Source: Paramecium pentaurelia
Lineage: Eukaryota > Ciliophora > Oligohymenophorea > Peniculida > Parameciidae
Assembly: GCA_905183005.1 (NCBI GenBank)
Contig: CAJJDO010000041.1
Coordinates: 398,908 to 462,907 of the forward strand
DNA length: 64,000 bases
Direction: 5' to 3'
This document shows positions 11,723 through 23,589 of this stretch, piece by piece. The position numbers and the translations under genes were made by a program. The notes beneath the pieces are model-generated. The model did no database searches and had not been told where the DNA came from. It saw only the letters and a list, made by a program, of their open reading frames with translations. Each line of letters opens with the position of its first letter. Position 1 is the first letter of the stretch.

Positions 11723-11796
11723 TGCCTTTGGTGGGGGTCGATCCCACGACCTCGAGATTATGAGACTCGCGCTCTAACCAACTGAGCTACAAGGGC
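11723..11796 (-). tRNA. tRNA-Met (CAT), elongator type
   Basis: Reading the minus strand gives a 74-nt cloverleaf. The acceptor is GCCCTTG/CAAAGGC, the D-arm GCTC...GAGC, the anticodon loop CTCATAA (anticodon CAT), and the T-arm GTGGG/CCCAC with loop ATCGACC; the discriminator base is A. The G1-C72 pair and the anticodon stem CGAGT...TCTCG (including the T-T opposition also known in other elongator tRNA-Met genes) argue for elongator rather than initiator. Oddities: position 4 pairs C with A (C4-A69) and the T-loop begins with A, a base typical of eukaryotic initiators. There is no intron and CCA is not encoded. It sits 57 bp upstream of the NDUFA9 start codon. Confidence 0.93.
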
Positions 11797-12123
11797 AGCT
11801 ATGTTATTTCTTCACTCAAACTCCAGATATACATGTATATTTTTTATACTTAATTATAATTAGATTAATATTCATTTAATCCATCACTTTAAATACAATG
11901 AAATTAGATTTTTGTGACTTTAAGAATTATGACATATCTTTTAATCTTATTAAACATCAAATAACATATTGTTATTAAATTTTTTAAGTAAACTTAATTG
12001 ATTATTGATGAATAATTAAGGGTTAAATTGTTTGATGCTTAATGTCAAAATGATCAAATCGATTAATATTTGAAATCTTTATGAGATTCAGATAATTTGT
12101 ATAATTAGATATTATAATTAAAT
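11797..12123. other. Intergenic spacer
   Basis: A 327-bp AT-rich spacer between the tRNA gene and the glutaminyl cyclase. No frame or motif stands out. Confidence 0.5.
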
Positions 12124-12971
12124 ATGTATTTAATTTTCATTTCACTACTATTTTTATCATAATGTCAAGATCCTACAGTTTTTAAGGCATCTGACAAGGT
12201 CTCTTATATAATAAAGGATAAATTAAAGAGGCCAGCAGATTTGCTTTTCTTTACAGAAGGTCTAACTTTTATTGCAGATAATGTATTATTAGAGAGTACA
12301 GGTTTATATGGGGATTCTGAGATACATTATATTGATAATGTGTTTGATAAATAGAACATAGAGTTAAAATTACGTTAGCCTATAGGAAAACAGTATTTCG
12401 GTGAGGGATGTTCAAAAATAAAAAACAAAAACGGAAAAGATGAAATCTATATGTTGACTTGGAAAGAGAGAAAAGCATTTCTATTGAATAGCAATTTGTA
12501 GTTAGTTTAAGAGTTGGAAATACCAGGAGAAATCTAAGAAGGATGGGGAATGACTTCTTATAGAGATAAAAAAGGAGATGCAATGCTTTTAATTTCAGAT
12601 GGAACAAATAGATTGTATCATGTAGATCCAAATGATTTTAAAGTAAAGAAGACTGTAAGTGTTCGTTTAGAGAATGGAAATGAGCTCAATAAATTAAATG
12701 AATTAGAAATTATAGGAGATGGTACAGTTCTAGCAAATATTTATGAAACTCCATTGATTGCTTAAATAGATCCACATGATGGAAAGCTATTAGATATACT
12801 TGACTTTACTGCATTGATCCAAGATGTTGAGAGTGTGAAAGGTAAAGGATATACTGATCCTATGTTTAACAAGGTGTTAAATGGGATAGCATATAGAGAA
12901 GGTAATCTAATATTAAGTGGTAAATAATGGCCTTATTTTTATTAAATTGAATTATAATCATAATAATAATC

Positions 12972-12975
<4 letters not shown>
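12124..12975 (+). CDS. Glutaminyl-peptide cyclotransferase (plant/bacterial-type, secreted)
   Basis: An intronless 283-residue frame from ATG 12124 to TGA 12973-12975. An N-terminal hydrophobic signal (MYLIFISLLFLS) is followed by the glutamine cyclotransferase family pattern: LLFFTEGLTFI, the ESTGLYGDSEI segment, YFGEGCSKI, IYMLTWKERKAF, the EGWGMTSY and LLISDGTNRLYHVDP blades, LNELEIIGDGTVLANI, then VLNGIAYREGNLILSGKQWP near the end. These are the repeats of a five-bladed propeller. The known reaction is conversion of N-terminal glutamine to pyroglutamate, usually in the secretory pathway. The C-terminus ends in a short Gln-rich tail whose TGA overlaps the ATG of the next gene. Confidence 0.93.
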
Positions 12976-13910
<935 letters not shown>

Positions 13911-13953
13911 TTTATTTCTATATTTTTTTATTTTATTTCATTATTTATTATTT

Positions 13954-15745
13954 ATGTAAAGGCCATTAACTAGTATAACATCATCATAATAATAATCAAA
14001 ATTATATGATAGTAGTAGTACATCTTTTAGAATTAAGGAGAATAAGAAAAATCGGTAATTGATTTGTATAATATTATTAGGCAAATGCCATAATAGATGC
14101 TTTATGATAAGGAAGGATTGTATGAGGAAAATTTGAAGTTGAAAAAGGAATTATAATAAGTGAAGTTTGAATTGAAGAAGGAGAGACAAGAGCATGCTAA
14201 TTTCGAGAAATAAGTGTAGAAAACAAATGAAACTTAAAAAGATGTAATTATGTGTTCATTTAGACAGTTTCAAGTCATTTTATCTTAGAGAGCAAGAATC
14301 AAAGAGTAGGATAAATTAATAAAGGAATTGCAAGATGAAGTTTTTAAGTTGAAGCGTAATCCTGAAAAGACTAAGAACAAAGAATTAGAGGCAGAATTAG
14401 AAGAATAAAAAGAAGCATATTAAAAATTATAGTTATACATTAGTAGTAAATGTAGCTAAGATGCAAATGAAACAGTGATGATAAATTAATCATTAAAGGA
14501 TTAAATTCAAATTAATTTAGTTTAAGCCTATAAACAAGATAACTTAAATTTATCTTAAATGATTTTGAGTTTATAATAAGAGAATCATACTTTATAATAG
14601 AATTTGTTATCTCTTAAGAATGAGAAGGATAGATTAAATGGTAGATTGAAGGAATTGGAGAAATAATTTGATTCTGTTAATAAACATATGATGTATATGA
14701 GATAAGAAATGTAAAATACTAAAAAGTAAACTCCATCTGAAGATTATTTGAAAAAGATAGATGATTTATAATAATAGATCTAAAATTAAGGAAAATAATT
14801 ATAATAAAATAAAAAACTAATAGAAGAATTAGAGTAAAAAAATGGAGAATTATAACATAATTATGATGTATTCAAATCTATGGAAAGTAAAGAAAAAGAA
14901 AAATTGCAAGATAGAATTAATATGTTAAAAAAATAGATTGAGGAATTGAATTAAAAAAGAGATGATCTAGAATAATCTTAAGAAGGTTCACTATAATCAA
15001 TAGGTCTTAAATAAGCTATGGGTATTTATGGTAGTCCTAGAAGTAATAATAGTCCTTCGAAATTGCAATTATAATTACCTGTTACAAATAAAAAATAATG
15101 TTTAAAAGTAAATTCTTATGACATTAAAGAAATCATGAGCAATTTAAAAATAAAATTATTAAGCAATAATATTGATTATGAAACATAAGAATAAATTTTA
15201 TGTGAAGATGATGATGAATTTTTAACTCTTGAAGAAACTTAATTACGTTTATAGAAATCACCTTTTGAATTAAATGAAGATGAATCAAGTCTATTAGCTA
15301 GGTATTTGATTGAGGATAATACTGAAGATCATATTCTATATGATAGATAGAGGACATAAACAAAGATTATTATAAAATCTGTATATAAAAAATTATTGGG
15401 TGAATTTAATTTATTCAATGAATCTGAGAAATTATAAATGTATGAATACTTTTGTTAATTATTTCATAAATATAATTAGGGAATGGAATCTGCAATTAAA
15501 TAATTCAATATTAAAAAAAAGTATTTAGGAAATAATTAGTGTGAATATGAAGATTTTAATGTAATTCCAAATATGTAATATAGGAAGCATTAAAATATTG
15601 TGATATCCTTTTAACTTCCAGACAGAGATTGTATTTGGAATTAGAAATATTTTCTGATTCTTAATAATTACAGAGATTTAATTTTTAGACTCTATTTTCA
15701 AAATTTAAATTAAAGGTTTCTGATTTAGATAATAGTATTAATTGA
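13954..15745 (+). CDS. Coiled-coil protein, unknown
   Basis: A 580-residue protein with introns at 14055-14080 (26 nt) and 15561-15583 (23 nt). Residues from about 45 to 350 are almost continuously Gln/Lys/Glu/Leu-rich with heptad spacing, predicting a long coiled coil. A Ser/Pro linker (MGIYGSPRSNNSPSKL) follows. A less repetitive C-terminal region of about 200 residues contains LLARYLIEDNTEDH and ends SDLDNSIN. The second intron was placed because its removal joins DFN to EALKYCDILL with a clean coding frame. It starts 43 bp after TVP23 in the same direction. The architecture fits a cytoskeletal or basal-body component, but nothing in the sequence proves it. Confidence 0.8.
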
Positions 15746-15766
15746 ATTAATTTTTTATTTTAATTT

Positions 15767-16618
15767 ATGGACACAACTATTTTAGAAGCAATTAAACAAC
15801 TTCCTCCAAAATAATAACCTACAGCTGTTGCAATCTAGCATCATCTTAATAAATGGGCTGATTCAGAGAAATAAGTTTCAAAGAAAGTACGTCAACTTTA
15901 AACAGAGTATTTAAGAAGTGTTATTCCTTTATAAAATGAAATTAATGCTATCATTAAAGGTCTCAGAGCTCCTACAGAAGAGGAAATTAAAGATGCAAAT
16001 ACATATTAAATCGAAATTAAAGATATTTAAGCATCTCCACTCTAAAATTATTGGGGTTAAGTTTTGATGAATAATAGTTTGACAGGAAAATTAATATCAG
16101 AATCAGATAAAAGCATATTTAGACATTTATTATCAGTAAATGTTGAATTAGGAGAAAATGGAAAAGATTTTACATTAAAATTTGAATTTGAAGATAATGA
16201 AAATTTTGATGCATGTATTTTAACTAAAGCATATGTTTTTGAAGATTCAGATGATGAATTTCCATCTAAATAAAAAGGATCTTAAATTAAATGGAAAGAA
16301 GGTAAAAATATTACCAAAAAGATTGTTAAACGCAAATAAAAAAATAAGAAAACAGGATAGACTAGAGAAATTGAAAAAGAAGAGAAAGCCCCAACATTTT
16401 TCCATTTCTTCGAAGATGTTGATTAAATTAATAATGAAGATGAGAAAATAGAGAGAGAATAATTTGATTTTGAGTTAGGATCATAATTTGTGAATCAAAT
16501 AATACCAAAAGCATTATTCACTTATTTGGGATTAAAGGTTGATGATGAGGAAGAAGATGATTTTGAAGGAGATGATGATGAATCTGAAGGTGAAGAGGAA
16601 TCTTTAGAAGATGATTGA
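15767..16618 (+). CDS. NAP1: Nucleosome assembly protein NAP1
   Basis: An intronless 283-residue NAP1 family histone chaperone starting 21 bp after the previous stop. Recognisable blocks: an N-terminal dimerisation helix region, then the conserved core NYWGQVLMNNSLTGKLISE, LLSVNVELGENGKDFTLKF, a Lys-rich insertion, and APTFFHFFEDVDQINNEDE. The tail is strongly acidic (DDEEEDDFEGDDDESEGEEE), as in the family. NAP1 binds H2A-H2B and H3-H4 and escorts them between cytoplasm and chromatin. The length is on the short side, because the N-terminal acidic segment of animal NAP1 is missing. Confidence 0.95.
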
Positions 16619-17180
16619 ATTATATTATGTTAATAATAATTTCTATAAAAAATATATTCATTATTTCTAAATTATTAGCCAATCTATATTTCGCATTTAA
16701 GTAATTTTTATAGAAGTTTTTACTATTGATATTAAAAGATAATTCATACATGTGAGACAATTTTTTGGATTTTAGTATAAAATTTAGAGACAAATTTTTT
16801 ATATGAATTTCAATAATATAATTTTGAGGATATTCTTTTTAATGCTTTTTTAATAATCTTATATAGAAATACATATTGTCTGATTAGAATAAAAAATTGG
16901 ATTTTAATATTAATATTAAGGATTTAATTTATTTAATATTTTTAATAGACATTTAATTTACTATTTTAAGGCATAATTAAATTAATTCTGAACGAGAATT
17001 TAATTTTTGCACTAAATTATTAATTTCATCTCTATAACAATTTCGTAAGACACATTAATTCCATTGCCCATAAGAATCACCTTCAAATATTTTTCCAATT
17101 TTTTCACCAATTTTCTATTCCTTTTATTTATAAAAATAATACAATTAATAATCAAAATTAATATTATTATGGATAACCAT
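16518..17180 (-). CDS. Possible protein of unknown family, 5' end uncertain
   Basis: A minus-strand frame of 220 codons from ATG 17180 to a TGA whose complement is 16518-16520. The composition looks coding (KIFEGDSYGQWNQC, YRDEINNLVQKLNSRSELI, LLKKHQKEYPQNYIIEIHI). The same frame remains coding-like upstream to about 17262 without a Met, so the true start may lie in an unseen exon or be lost. At the other end the frame runs 101 bases into the 3' end of NAP1 on the opposite strand, which is unusual here and suggests an unrecognised intron or a decayed gene. I recognise no domain. Confidence 0.35.
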
Positions 17181-17383
17181 ATATTGTTGGTCTTAAATGA
17201 TGTCTTTTTTAGTTTTAATTTAAAAACTAAATAGAGTCTAACAGGATATGAACTCATTTATTAAAATATATCATATTAACACTGATTGTTAATTTAAAAT
17301 AATTACTAAAAAAAATTAATTCTTTTTAAAAGAACATAAGACCTTTATTGAATGTGAGTCTTTCAAAATTGAGTTATTATGAA

Positions 17384-17829
17384 ATGAATTTTAAATCAAA
17401 ATTTGATAAATTCTCAATCAATTTATCTAAATATGAAAATATTGAGAAACTAGTGAAAGTGCTTTTATATTTAGGATGCAGATAATAATTAATGAATTAA
17501 TTGATAGTTTAGATTTTTTTTGTGGTATTTTTATAATAAGAGATACAAAATTTGATGATAAGATCACATGTATATAATTCTTAAATTTATGTTTATATTC
17601 TTTGACAACATATTTTAAAAACCAAGATTAGTTTGATTTTTGTTATATAATTTAAGTATTTATATAGAAAGTTTAGAGCATCAAAGAACTGATCTGAATA
17701 TATAAATTATTAAAAAGAATTTAATAGAGAAAATAATGATATTAATATTCAATAAAAATATAATATTAAGAGTTTTGACATGAAGTGTACTTATAAATCA
17801 TATAAAGTATAATTAAAACCATATAATTA
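17384..17829 (+). pseudogene. Decayed gene with in-frame TGAs, faintly PEX11-like start
   Basis: From ATG 17384 one frame stays coding-like to about 17829, interrupted by TGA at 17603 and 17690. It begins SKFDKFSINLSKYENIEKLV, a little like the N-terminus of PEX11 peroxisome proteins, and ends with a convincing stretch (NYQKEFNRENNDINIQQKYN, then SFDMKCTYKSYKVQLKPYN). It runs tail to tail into the stop of the minus-strand kinase at 17830. Two stops and no fitting introns make it a probable relic. The PEX11 idea is weak. Confidence 0.35.
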
Positions 17830-20515
17830 TCATGATTTCTTAAATACGCATAATAATATATGTTTTAATTCTTATATATTTAATGGTTTAGCTAGTACTT
17901 CTTGCATTCCTGCTTTCAAACAATTATCAATATCTTTTTAGCCAGTGAATGCTGTCAAACCAATAATTGCAATTTATGGAATTTAAGATTTATTCATCAT
18001 ACTTATCAATTATTTTGTTGCTTCTATTCCATTCATAATTGGCATCTGATAATCCATTAGAATTAATGATAGTAAATTACAAGATGAACAACATTTTTAT
18101 AAACCTAATACTACTTAAATTGCTTATTAACCATTGAATGCTAACACAACTTCAAATCCCATTTTGGAAATCAAGATTTATAAGGATTTTTGATTAAAAA
18201 TTTCATCATCGACACTTAAAATCCTCATACAATTACATTTTTTTAAACTATTTAATCCAGTAATAAAAAGTTCACTTTCTTTTTCTTCTAATTGTTTAAT
18301 TTATTTTAAATTGATTACCTTAGAGGATTTATCTTTTGGTTTGTTATAAACATTATTGATATCTGTTATCAAAAATGGATTTAAACTTTCTAAATCTTCT
18401 AATCTCTTTTCTAAATAGTCATCATAACTTTCAGAATAAAAAGAATCATTCTAAGATTTTTTTGAAGGATATTAAGCAAATTAAGTTTTGATTTAAGTAC
18501 TTGTGATATGAAATTCTGTGGCTTTAACTACAGTACCCATTACATTGAAAAGAGAACTATTAACTTGTAATTATTAAGAACCTGACAATTATTTGAATTA
18601 ACTTGATGCACTTCCAAAATTCATACAATTCTATGTACTATTTTTGATATTCTATTAAGATGCAGGAACTCGAAAAAAGTTTTTTATACAAAAGGAAATT
18701 AATGTTCCTTTATTTTCCCCTTCTGACTTAATATCGAAAAAGGTCATATCGGGAGGAGCAAGATATTATAAAATTATAGAAGAAATTAATAAACCTATAC
18801 CATGCCAATCCTTCACAAATTCTTTATTTTTATTAACATTCTTTCTAATATCTTATAATTTTAATAATAAATTTTATTGAATGCCTATTCCTTAATCTAC
18901 AATTTCAAATTATATATTCTGATTAGGTAATGATATAAGTTTGAGAACACAGCCTCCTTTAAAAGAATATTTCAATGAGTTTTATATAAGATTAACTAAA
19001 ATTTAAAGGAGTTTTTTATAATCAGTACAAAAAGAACCTAACTAATTTTCTTTTAAATCAACATGAAAAGCTAATTATTTAGTATTGAATTGATAATAAA
19101 ACATCGAACTAATTTCAGTTATGAGTTCAGATATAGTAAATTCTCTTAGTTTTATTTTAATGCGATCTTGATAAAAAGATGAAAAGTCAATAATGTCATT
19201 TATTAGATATTGTTGTATTTTTAAAGAGTTTATGGCTGGCTCTATTAAATTATCTTTTACATGTAGAGGTACCTTTTATTCTTATAAAGAGGAGGACAAA
19301 AAATTCAAAGCACTATTTAGAGGAGTTCTTAATTCATGAGAAAATGATTAAAGGATCTATATATTTAATAATTTTTACTTTAGATTTGAAATCGTTAAGT
19401 TATATATTTTATTACATTTCATTTTAACCTGAAACATCATTCAAAAAAATCAAAAGTTCATTGTCTTTTTCATTTTATACAATTTATCCAAATAATTATA
19501 GATATGATCCATCTTCTAATTGTTATCTACATGAAATTTCATAATAAACAGAATGATGAATGTTAAGGAAAGAAGATTGGAATTTACTTTTAAAATTTAA
19601 TACTATTTCATTCAAGGATTAATATCCTACAGGTATATCTTGAAGTGTTTCTTAATTTCTTAAATTAAAATTATTATTAAACGTCATAGTATGAGGTCTT
19701 CTTATTTAATTGATGAATTAATTAATGGATGAAACATCTTATTCTTCAAGATTATTACTGGAAACATGAAAACTCAAATGATACATTACCAAATTTTCTA
19801 ATTCTTTTTCCGTTTTATTATATAAGGAAAAGAAATCATAAAAGAACTAGTTTTTATGAACAATTTACCAATTTTGCATAGATATGATTATAACAATAAT
19901 TGGAATTGTTTGCATTCTATTCTTCCATATCTCATCATTTTATTTTTCTATTTGTGAATATTATGAAATATTCTGATTTGGTGTTATGTTAGTAGCATTT
20001 AATTATTTTTTCATTTATGACTCTTTGTAATGCAAATCTTTTACTAGTTACAACAACAAAATGGAAATCATAACCATAATGAATATAAGGTTTCCATTAA
20101 TGCATACAACGATAAGTGAACTAAGTTTGATAATTGTCTATTCCACATCACTCATAGGTTTGGATTCATGATTTAAACTATCTATTAATATTGCAATAAT
20201 AATTAGATGTTCTTAATCTAAGAACAATAAAACAACTAAACTAATCAATTTACTGAATATGATCATTGTAAGGTACCATTTTTTATTAATTTTAGATGTG
20301 TTGATAAATATTATTATAGTTATTATGGTGTTATAAGATATGCTGCAAATCATTAATGGTAATTATCTTTGCTCAATTCCTAATAAAACCGAATATATTA
20401 TGATGAGCAGAATACAGAAACAGATTGATATATGTTATTATTATGGTTGTCGAGATTACTTTTCATCAGCAGCTATAATTTCTATTTCAGGATTTTTAAA
20501 CTAGTTACCATTCAT
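17830..20515 (-). CDS. Membrane hybrid histidine kinase with PAS and receiver domains (HK2)
   Basis: An 887-residue protein with one 22-nt intron at 19357-19378 just before the H-box. A cytosolic N-terminus (MNGNQFKNPEIEIIAADEK) is followed by several hydrophobic segments to about residue 195. A PAS-like segment (IISMQNWQIVHKNQFFYDFF) comes next, then a second PAS-like region, the H-box SFSHELRTPLNS, N-box ILVNLIQNSLKYS, G1 DQGIGIQ and G2 HGIGLLIS. The C-terminal receiver has ILSVDDE, LILMDYQMPIMNG, LTAFTGQKD and LAKPL. The activity should be His-to-Asp phosphorelay. The H-box here is canonical, unlike HK1. The two kinases share architecture but not close sequence, so they are old paralogues. 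The start was chosen as the Met opening the acidic N-terminal segment. Confidence 0.92.
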
Positions 20516-20706
20516 CTCAATTTTGAATTATTTTATATAATACTTTTGCTTAAATTAATAATAATGCAAGTTATTATTATTACAAAGACTTGATATCAAA
20601 ATAATTGTTCAGAAAAGCCATATCTTAAATTCTTAACGACTACACATCCTTACATTTAGATTATATTTTTAATTAAAACCTAAAAAAGGATTAATTAATC
20701 AACAAA
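20516..20706. promoter_or_regulatory. Shared divergent upstream region
   Basis: 191 bp separates the start codons of HK2 (minus) and the EGF-TM-RING gene (plus). It must contain both promoters. No specific motif can be named in this AT background. Confidence 0.5.
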
Positions 20707-22121
20707 ATGTGGTTCATTCTGTAAATGCTATAATTTCAGATCACTTTGGCATTAGAAACCATAATTGAAATCTCAGAAAATGCAAAAAATTGGTCAGATG
20801 TATAATTGAGTTCTCCAAACAATACTTATATTCTAAACATTGCAAATACTACAATATTTCCATATTATGCAATTAATGTTGAACTGCACAAACAAGATGA
20901 TACATTTTCATTACATTATGGAATTGGTAAACCTCCAGATTTTAGTTTAAGTTTATCTGAAATTTCAGAAATTTAAGGATTTGATATATATGGGTATTGC
21001 AACTATACCAATAATTCTTAGGTATCTTGAAAATAGATTTACTCATTTCATCCTGTTATCAAGTGATGATTTTCATTCTCAATAAATTTATATATCTACT
21101 TCATCAGAATGGACTTAAAATTACAATATTACAGTTACTGCCACTAATGATAAAATATGTCCAAACAACTGCAACAACCAAGGCAGTTGCTAAGTATCAT
21201 TTATATTTAATTTTTAGGATGGAAAATGTTTATGTAATAAATATTACATAGGGAATGATTGTCATTAAAAGGCAATTTATATTGAATAAAATAAAGAACT
21301 AATCCTTAGTCTAGAAAACACTGTTAAATATGCTTATGTAGATTTTGAAGAAAGTGAAAATGAATCTATGAGTTTAATAGTTAAAGTATTTGAAATAATA
21401 AAGTTTAGACTAACAGTTCTGAAGGAGTAGATTTGTATATAATGAAGACTAGAGTTCTTTACATACCTGCATTAGAAGATTTGAATACAAAATATTATGA
21501 TCTCTTAGTGGAAGGCAATGAAGTAACATCCTCATACCCAATAGAATTTGAATTAAAAGACAAAAATGATAATAGTACTCTTGTTCAAAAAAGAGTAAGG
21601 TTCATATGCAAATAGAAGTCTCTAGTAGAATAAAATATTCATATTTCTTTGGATCTTATTAATTAAAAAACATAAAATACAATCTCAACTACTACAGTAA
21701 TAATCATAGTTGCTTCAATTGCTAGTATAATAATGATACTAAGTATTTCATTTGCAATAGGCAAATACTTTAGAAATAAGAAAATTAAAGAAGCTATATA
21801 TGCTTTAGCTATGATAAGATAGATGCAACATGAAAAAAAATTCTGTGCAAAAAGTTTCGATGATGAAATTTTACAACAACTACCTTAAATTTAAAATGAT
21901 CAAATAAAGAATACAGATATATGTCCAATTTGCCTTGATCTTTACACTAGTAAACCAGATCTAAGATCTACTAAATGCAAGTATTATATCAATATATAAT
22001 TAGACATTTATTCCATAAAGAATGCATACTCGCTTGGATATATATTAACAAGAATTGTCCAAGTTGCAGGTCTGATCTAAAAATACATATGAATCATCCA
22101 GGAAATCAATAACAGTAATGA
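20707..22121 (+). CDS. EGF-TM-RING-H2 membrane protein, probable E3 ubiquitin ligase
   Basis: A 438-residue protein with introns 20994-21021 (28 nt), 21194-21217 (24), 21386-21408 (23) and 21981-22003 (23). A signal peptide starts MWFILQML. A lumenal/extracellular part of about 300 residues includes one EGF-like module (CPNNCNNQGSC, DGKCLCNKYYIGNDC). A single membrane segment (TVIIIVASIASIIMILSISF) follows, then a short basic stretch and a C-terminal RING-H2 finger: CPICLDLYTSKPDLRSTKC, HLFHKEC, W, CPSC. RING-H2 domains recruit E2 enzymes, so the protein probably ubiquitinates targets at an endomembrane or the cell surface. The intron in the EGF module is a multiple of three with no TGA, yet its removal gives canonical cysteine spacing. 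The architecture resembles PA-TM-RING ligases with the lumenal domain swapped. Confidence 0.9.
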
Positions 22122-23589
22122 ACATTATATTTAAATATATCATTAACCTATGAATGCTAATTTATATAATTTTATCCTATAAATATGATTAAAAAAATCT
22201 TATTGAGAATTCGAAAATCTAAAGAAAATTAGATTCTCTTTATAACATAAATATTTGATCTTATGAAAAATACTAATATCTCTTTACTAATTATAATACA
22301 GTTTATGAAAGATAGTAACTCATGTGTTATTTAAAATTATAAAGCTACCATATGTTTGTACCTATTCTTAAAGTTAAAGGCTAATGTTATAGATTTATTA
22401 GCAGTAATATACATTAGAGATAAGCCATATATATTTTATGCTAATTTTTCTTATTCATTTTATCTAGAGATGATAAAATGATAAATGAATATAAATGCTT
22501 TTGACATCTCAATTAATGTTTTGATTGAAATTTGAATTTTCTTCCTAACTATACTGTTCTTTTTTTATACAAAAATTTATTAATTTCAAATTATATACTT
22601 AAGTCTTAAGTTAAAAATTGAATATATTCTGGATAAATGTTTGAAGGGGGCACTTGACCTTAATTCTATAAGTTATTTGTATAAAGAATTACAATTTTTA
22701 TTGTTGAATAATAGAGATAATGAAAATTCATAGGATAAAGTTAGATAAAAAAAGATAATAAGATTAAAAACATACTAATTAAGTCAGATTTATAAAGAAT
22801 CTAAAATTCAATCAATTTTTTTCAAGAATTCATATTAAAATGTAATAATTTTATCTTCATTTCAATAGCTATAGGATATTAAAATAAAGAAATTTAATAT
22901 AAAATTGAATTTAAAATTGTAAAACAATCTAAATAATAATGTTAAAATGGTTTTTTATATAAAGCTTTAAAAATAAATATATATTTCTATTTCAAAATCT
23001 GTTATATATTCATATAAACTGACCTCTACATTTACTCAAAGGTATTTTGAAGAAAATTAAGTATTCTAGTATATTATATAGGTTATTAAAATTTCATTTA
23101 ATTGTTCTAATTTCTTGTTAAACTCAATTTAAATTTCAATTTTTTTCTTATTATACTTAAACATTCAAATAATAACAATAGTGAATGTTGATCTCTTCAT
23201 TAACTTTATTATGATTGAAGATTAATTGATTATTTGGAATATCTTTTAGATTTTCATAGGATAAATTCATTAGAATTAGTATTAGAGTTAAATGATCATA
23301 AAATATCCTATTTAAACAATATTTAGATCAGCTTTATGTTTTAGCTAAAATTTTATGGAAACTATTTAAAAAACATCTTTCTATACAAAATAAAATGAAT
23401 ATAGTGATCCTGAATATTAAATCTAAAATTAAGTTTAAAAATTGCAAATGATGTGATAATCAATTAGAAAGTCATATGAGAATCTTTTTATTAAATTATA
23501 TTAATGAAGTAAAAAGAATGAACTATTTTACGTTTTTTAGGTTTTATTGTGAAATGATTTAATCGATACAAAAATCAAAAATTATATTA
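22122..23589. other. Gene-poor stretch with long overlapping open frames on both strands
   Basis: Nearly 1.5 kb without an intact gene. The plus strand has a frame at 22263-23456 broken by two TGAs. The minus strand has NLSYENLKDIPNNQLIF... and, after an apparent one-base slip in a run of seven A, EFNKKLEQLNEILI (about 22995-23265), plus a long hydrophobic open frame over 22130-22600. At most one strand was ever coding. I cannot decide which. Confidence 0.45.
22263..23456 (+). pseudogene. Possible decayed gene, two in-frame TGAs
   Basis: One plus-strand frame is open for 1194 bases except for two TGAs between about 22480 and 22535. The last 307 codons (22536-23456) have no TGA at all. It contains LDLNSISYLYKELQFLLLNN and QKKIIRLKTYQLSQIYKESK and ends SDPEYQIQNQVQKLQMM. 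The second half is unusually hydrophobic for a soluble protein and could be the antisense shadow of a minus-strand gene. I recognise no family. Confidence 0.25.
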
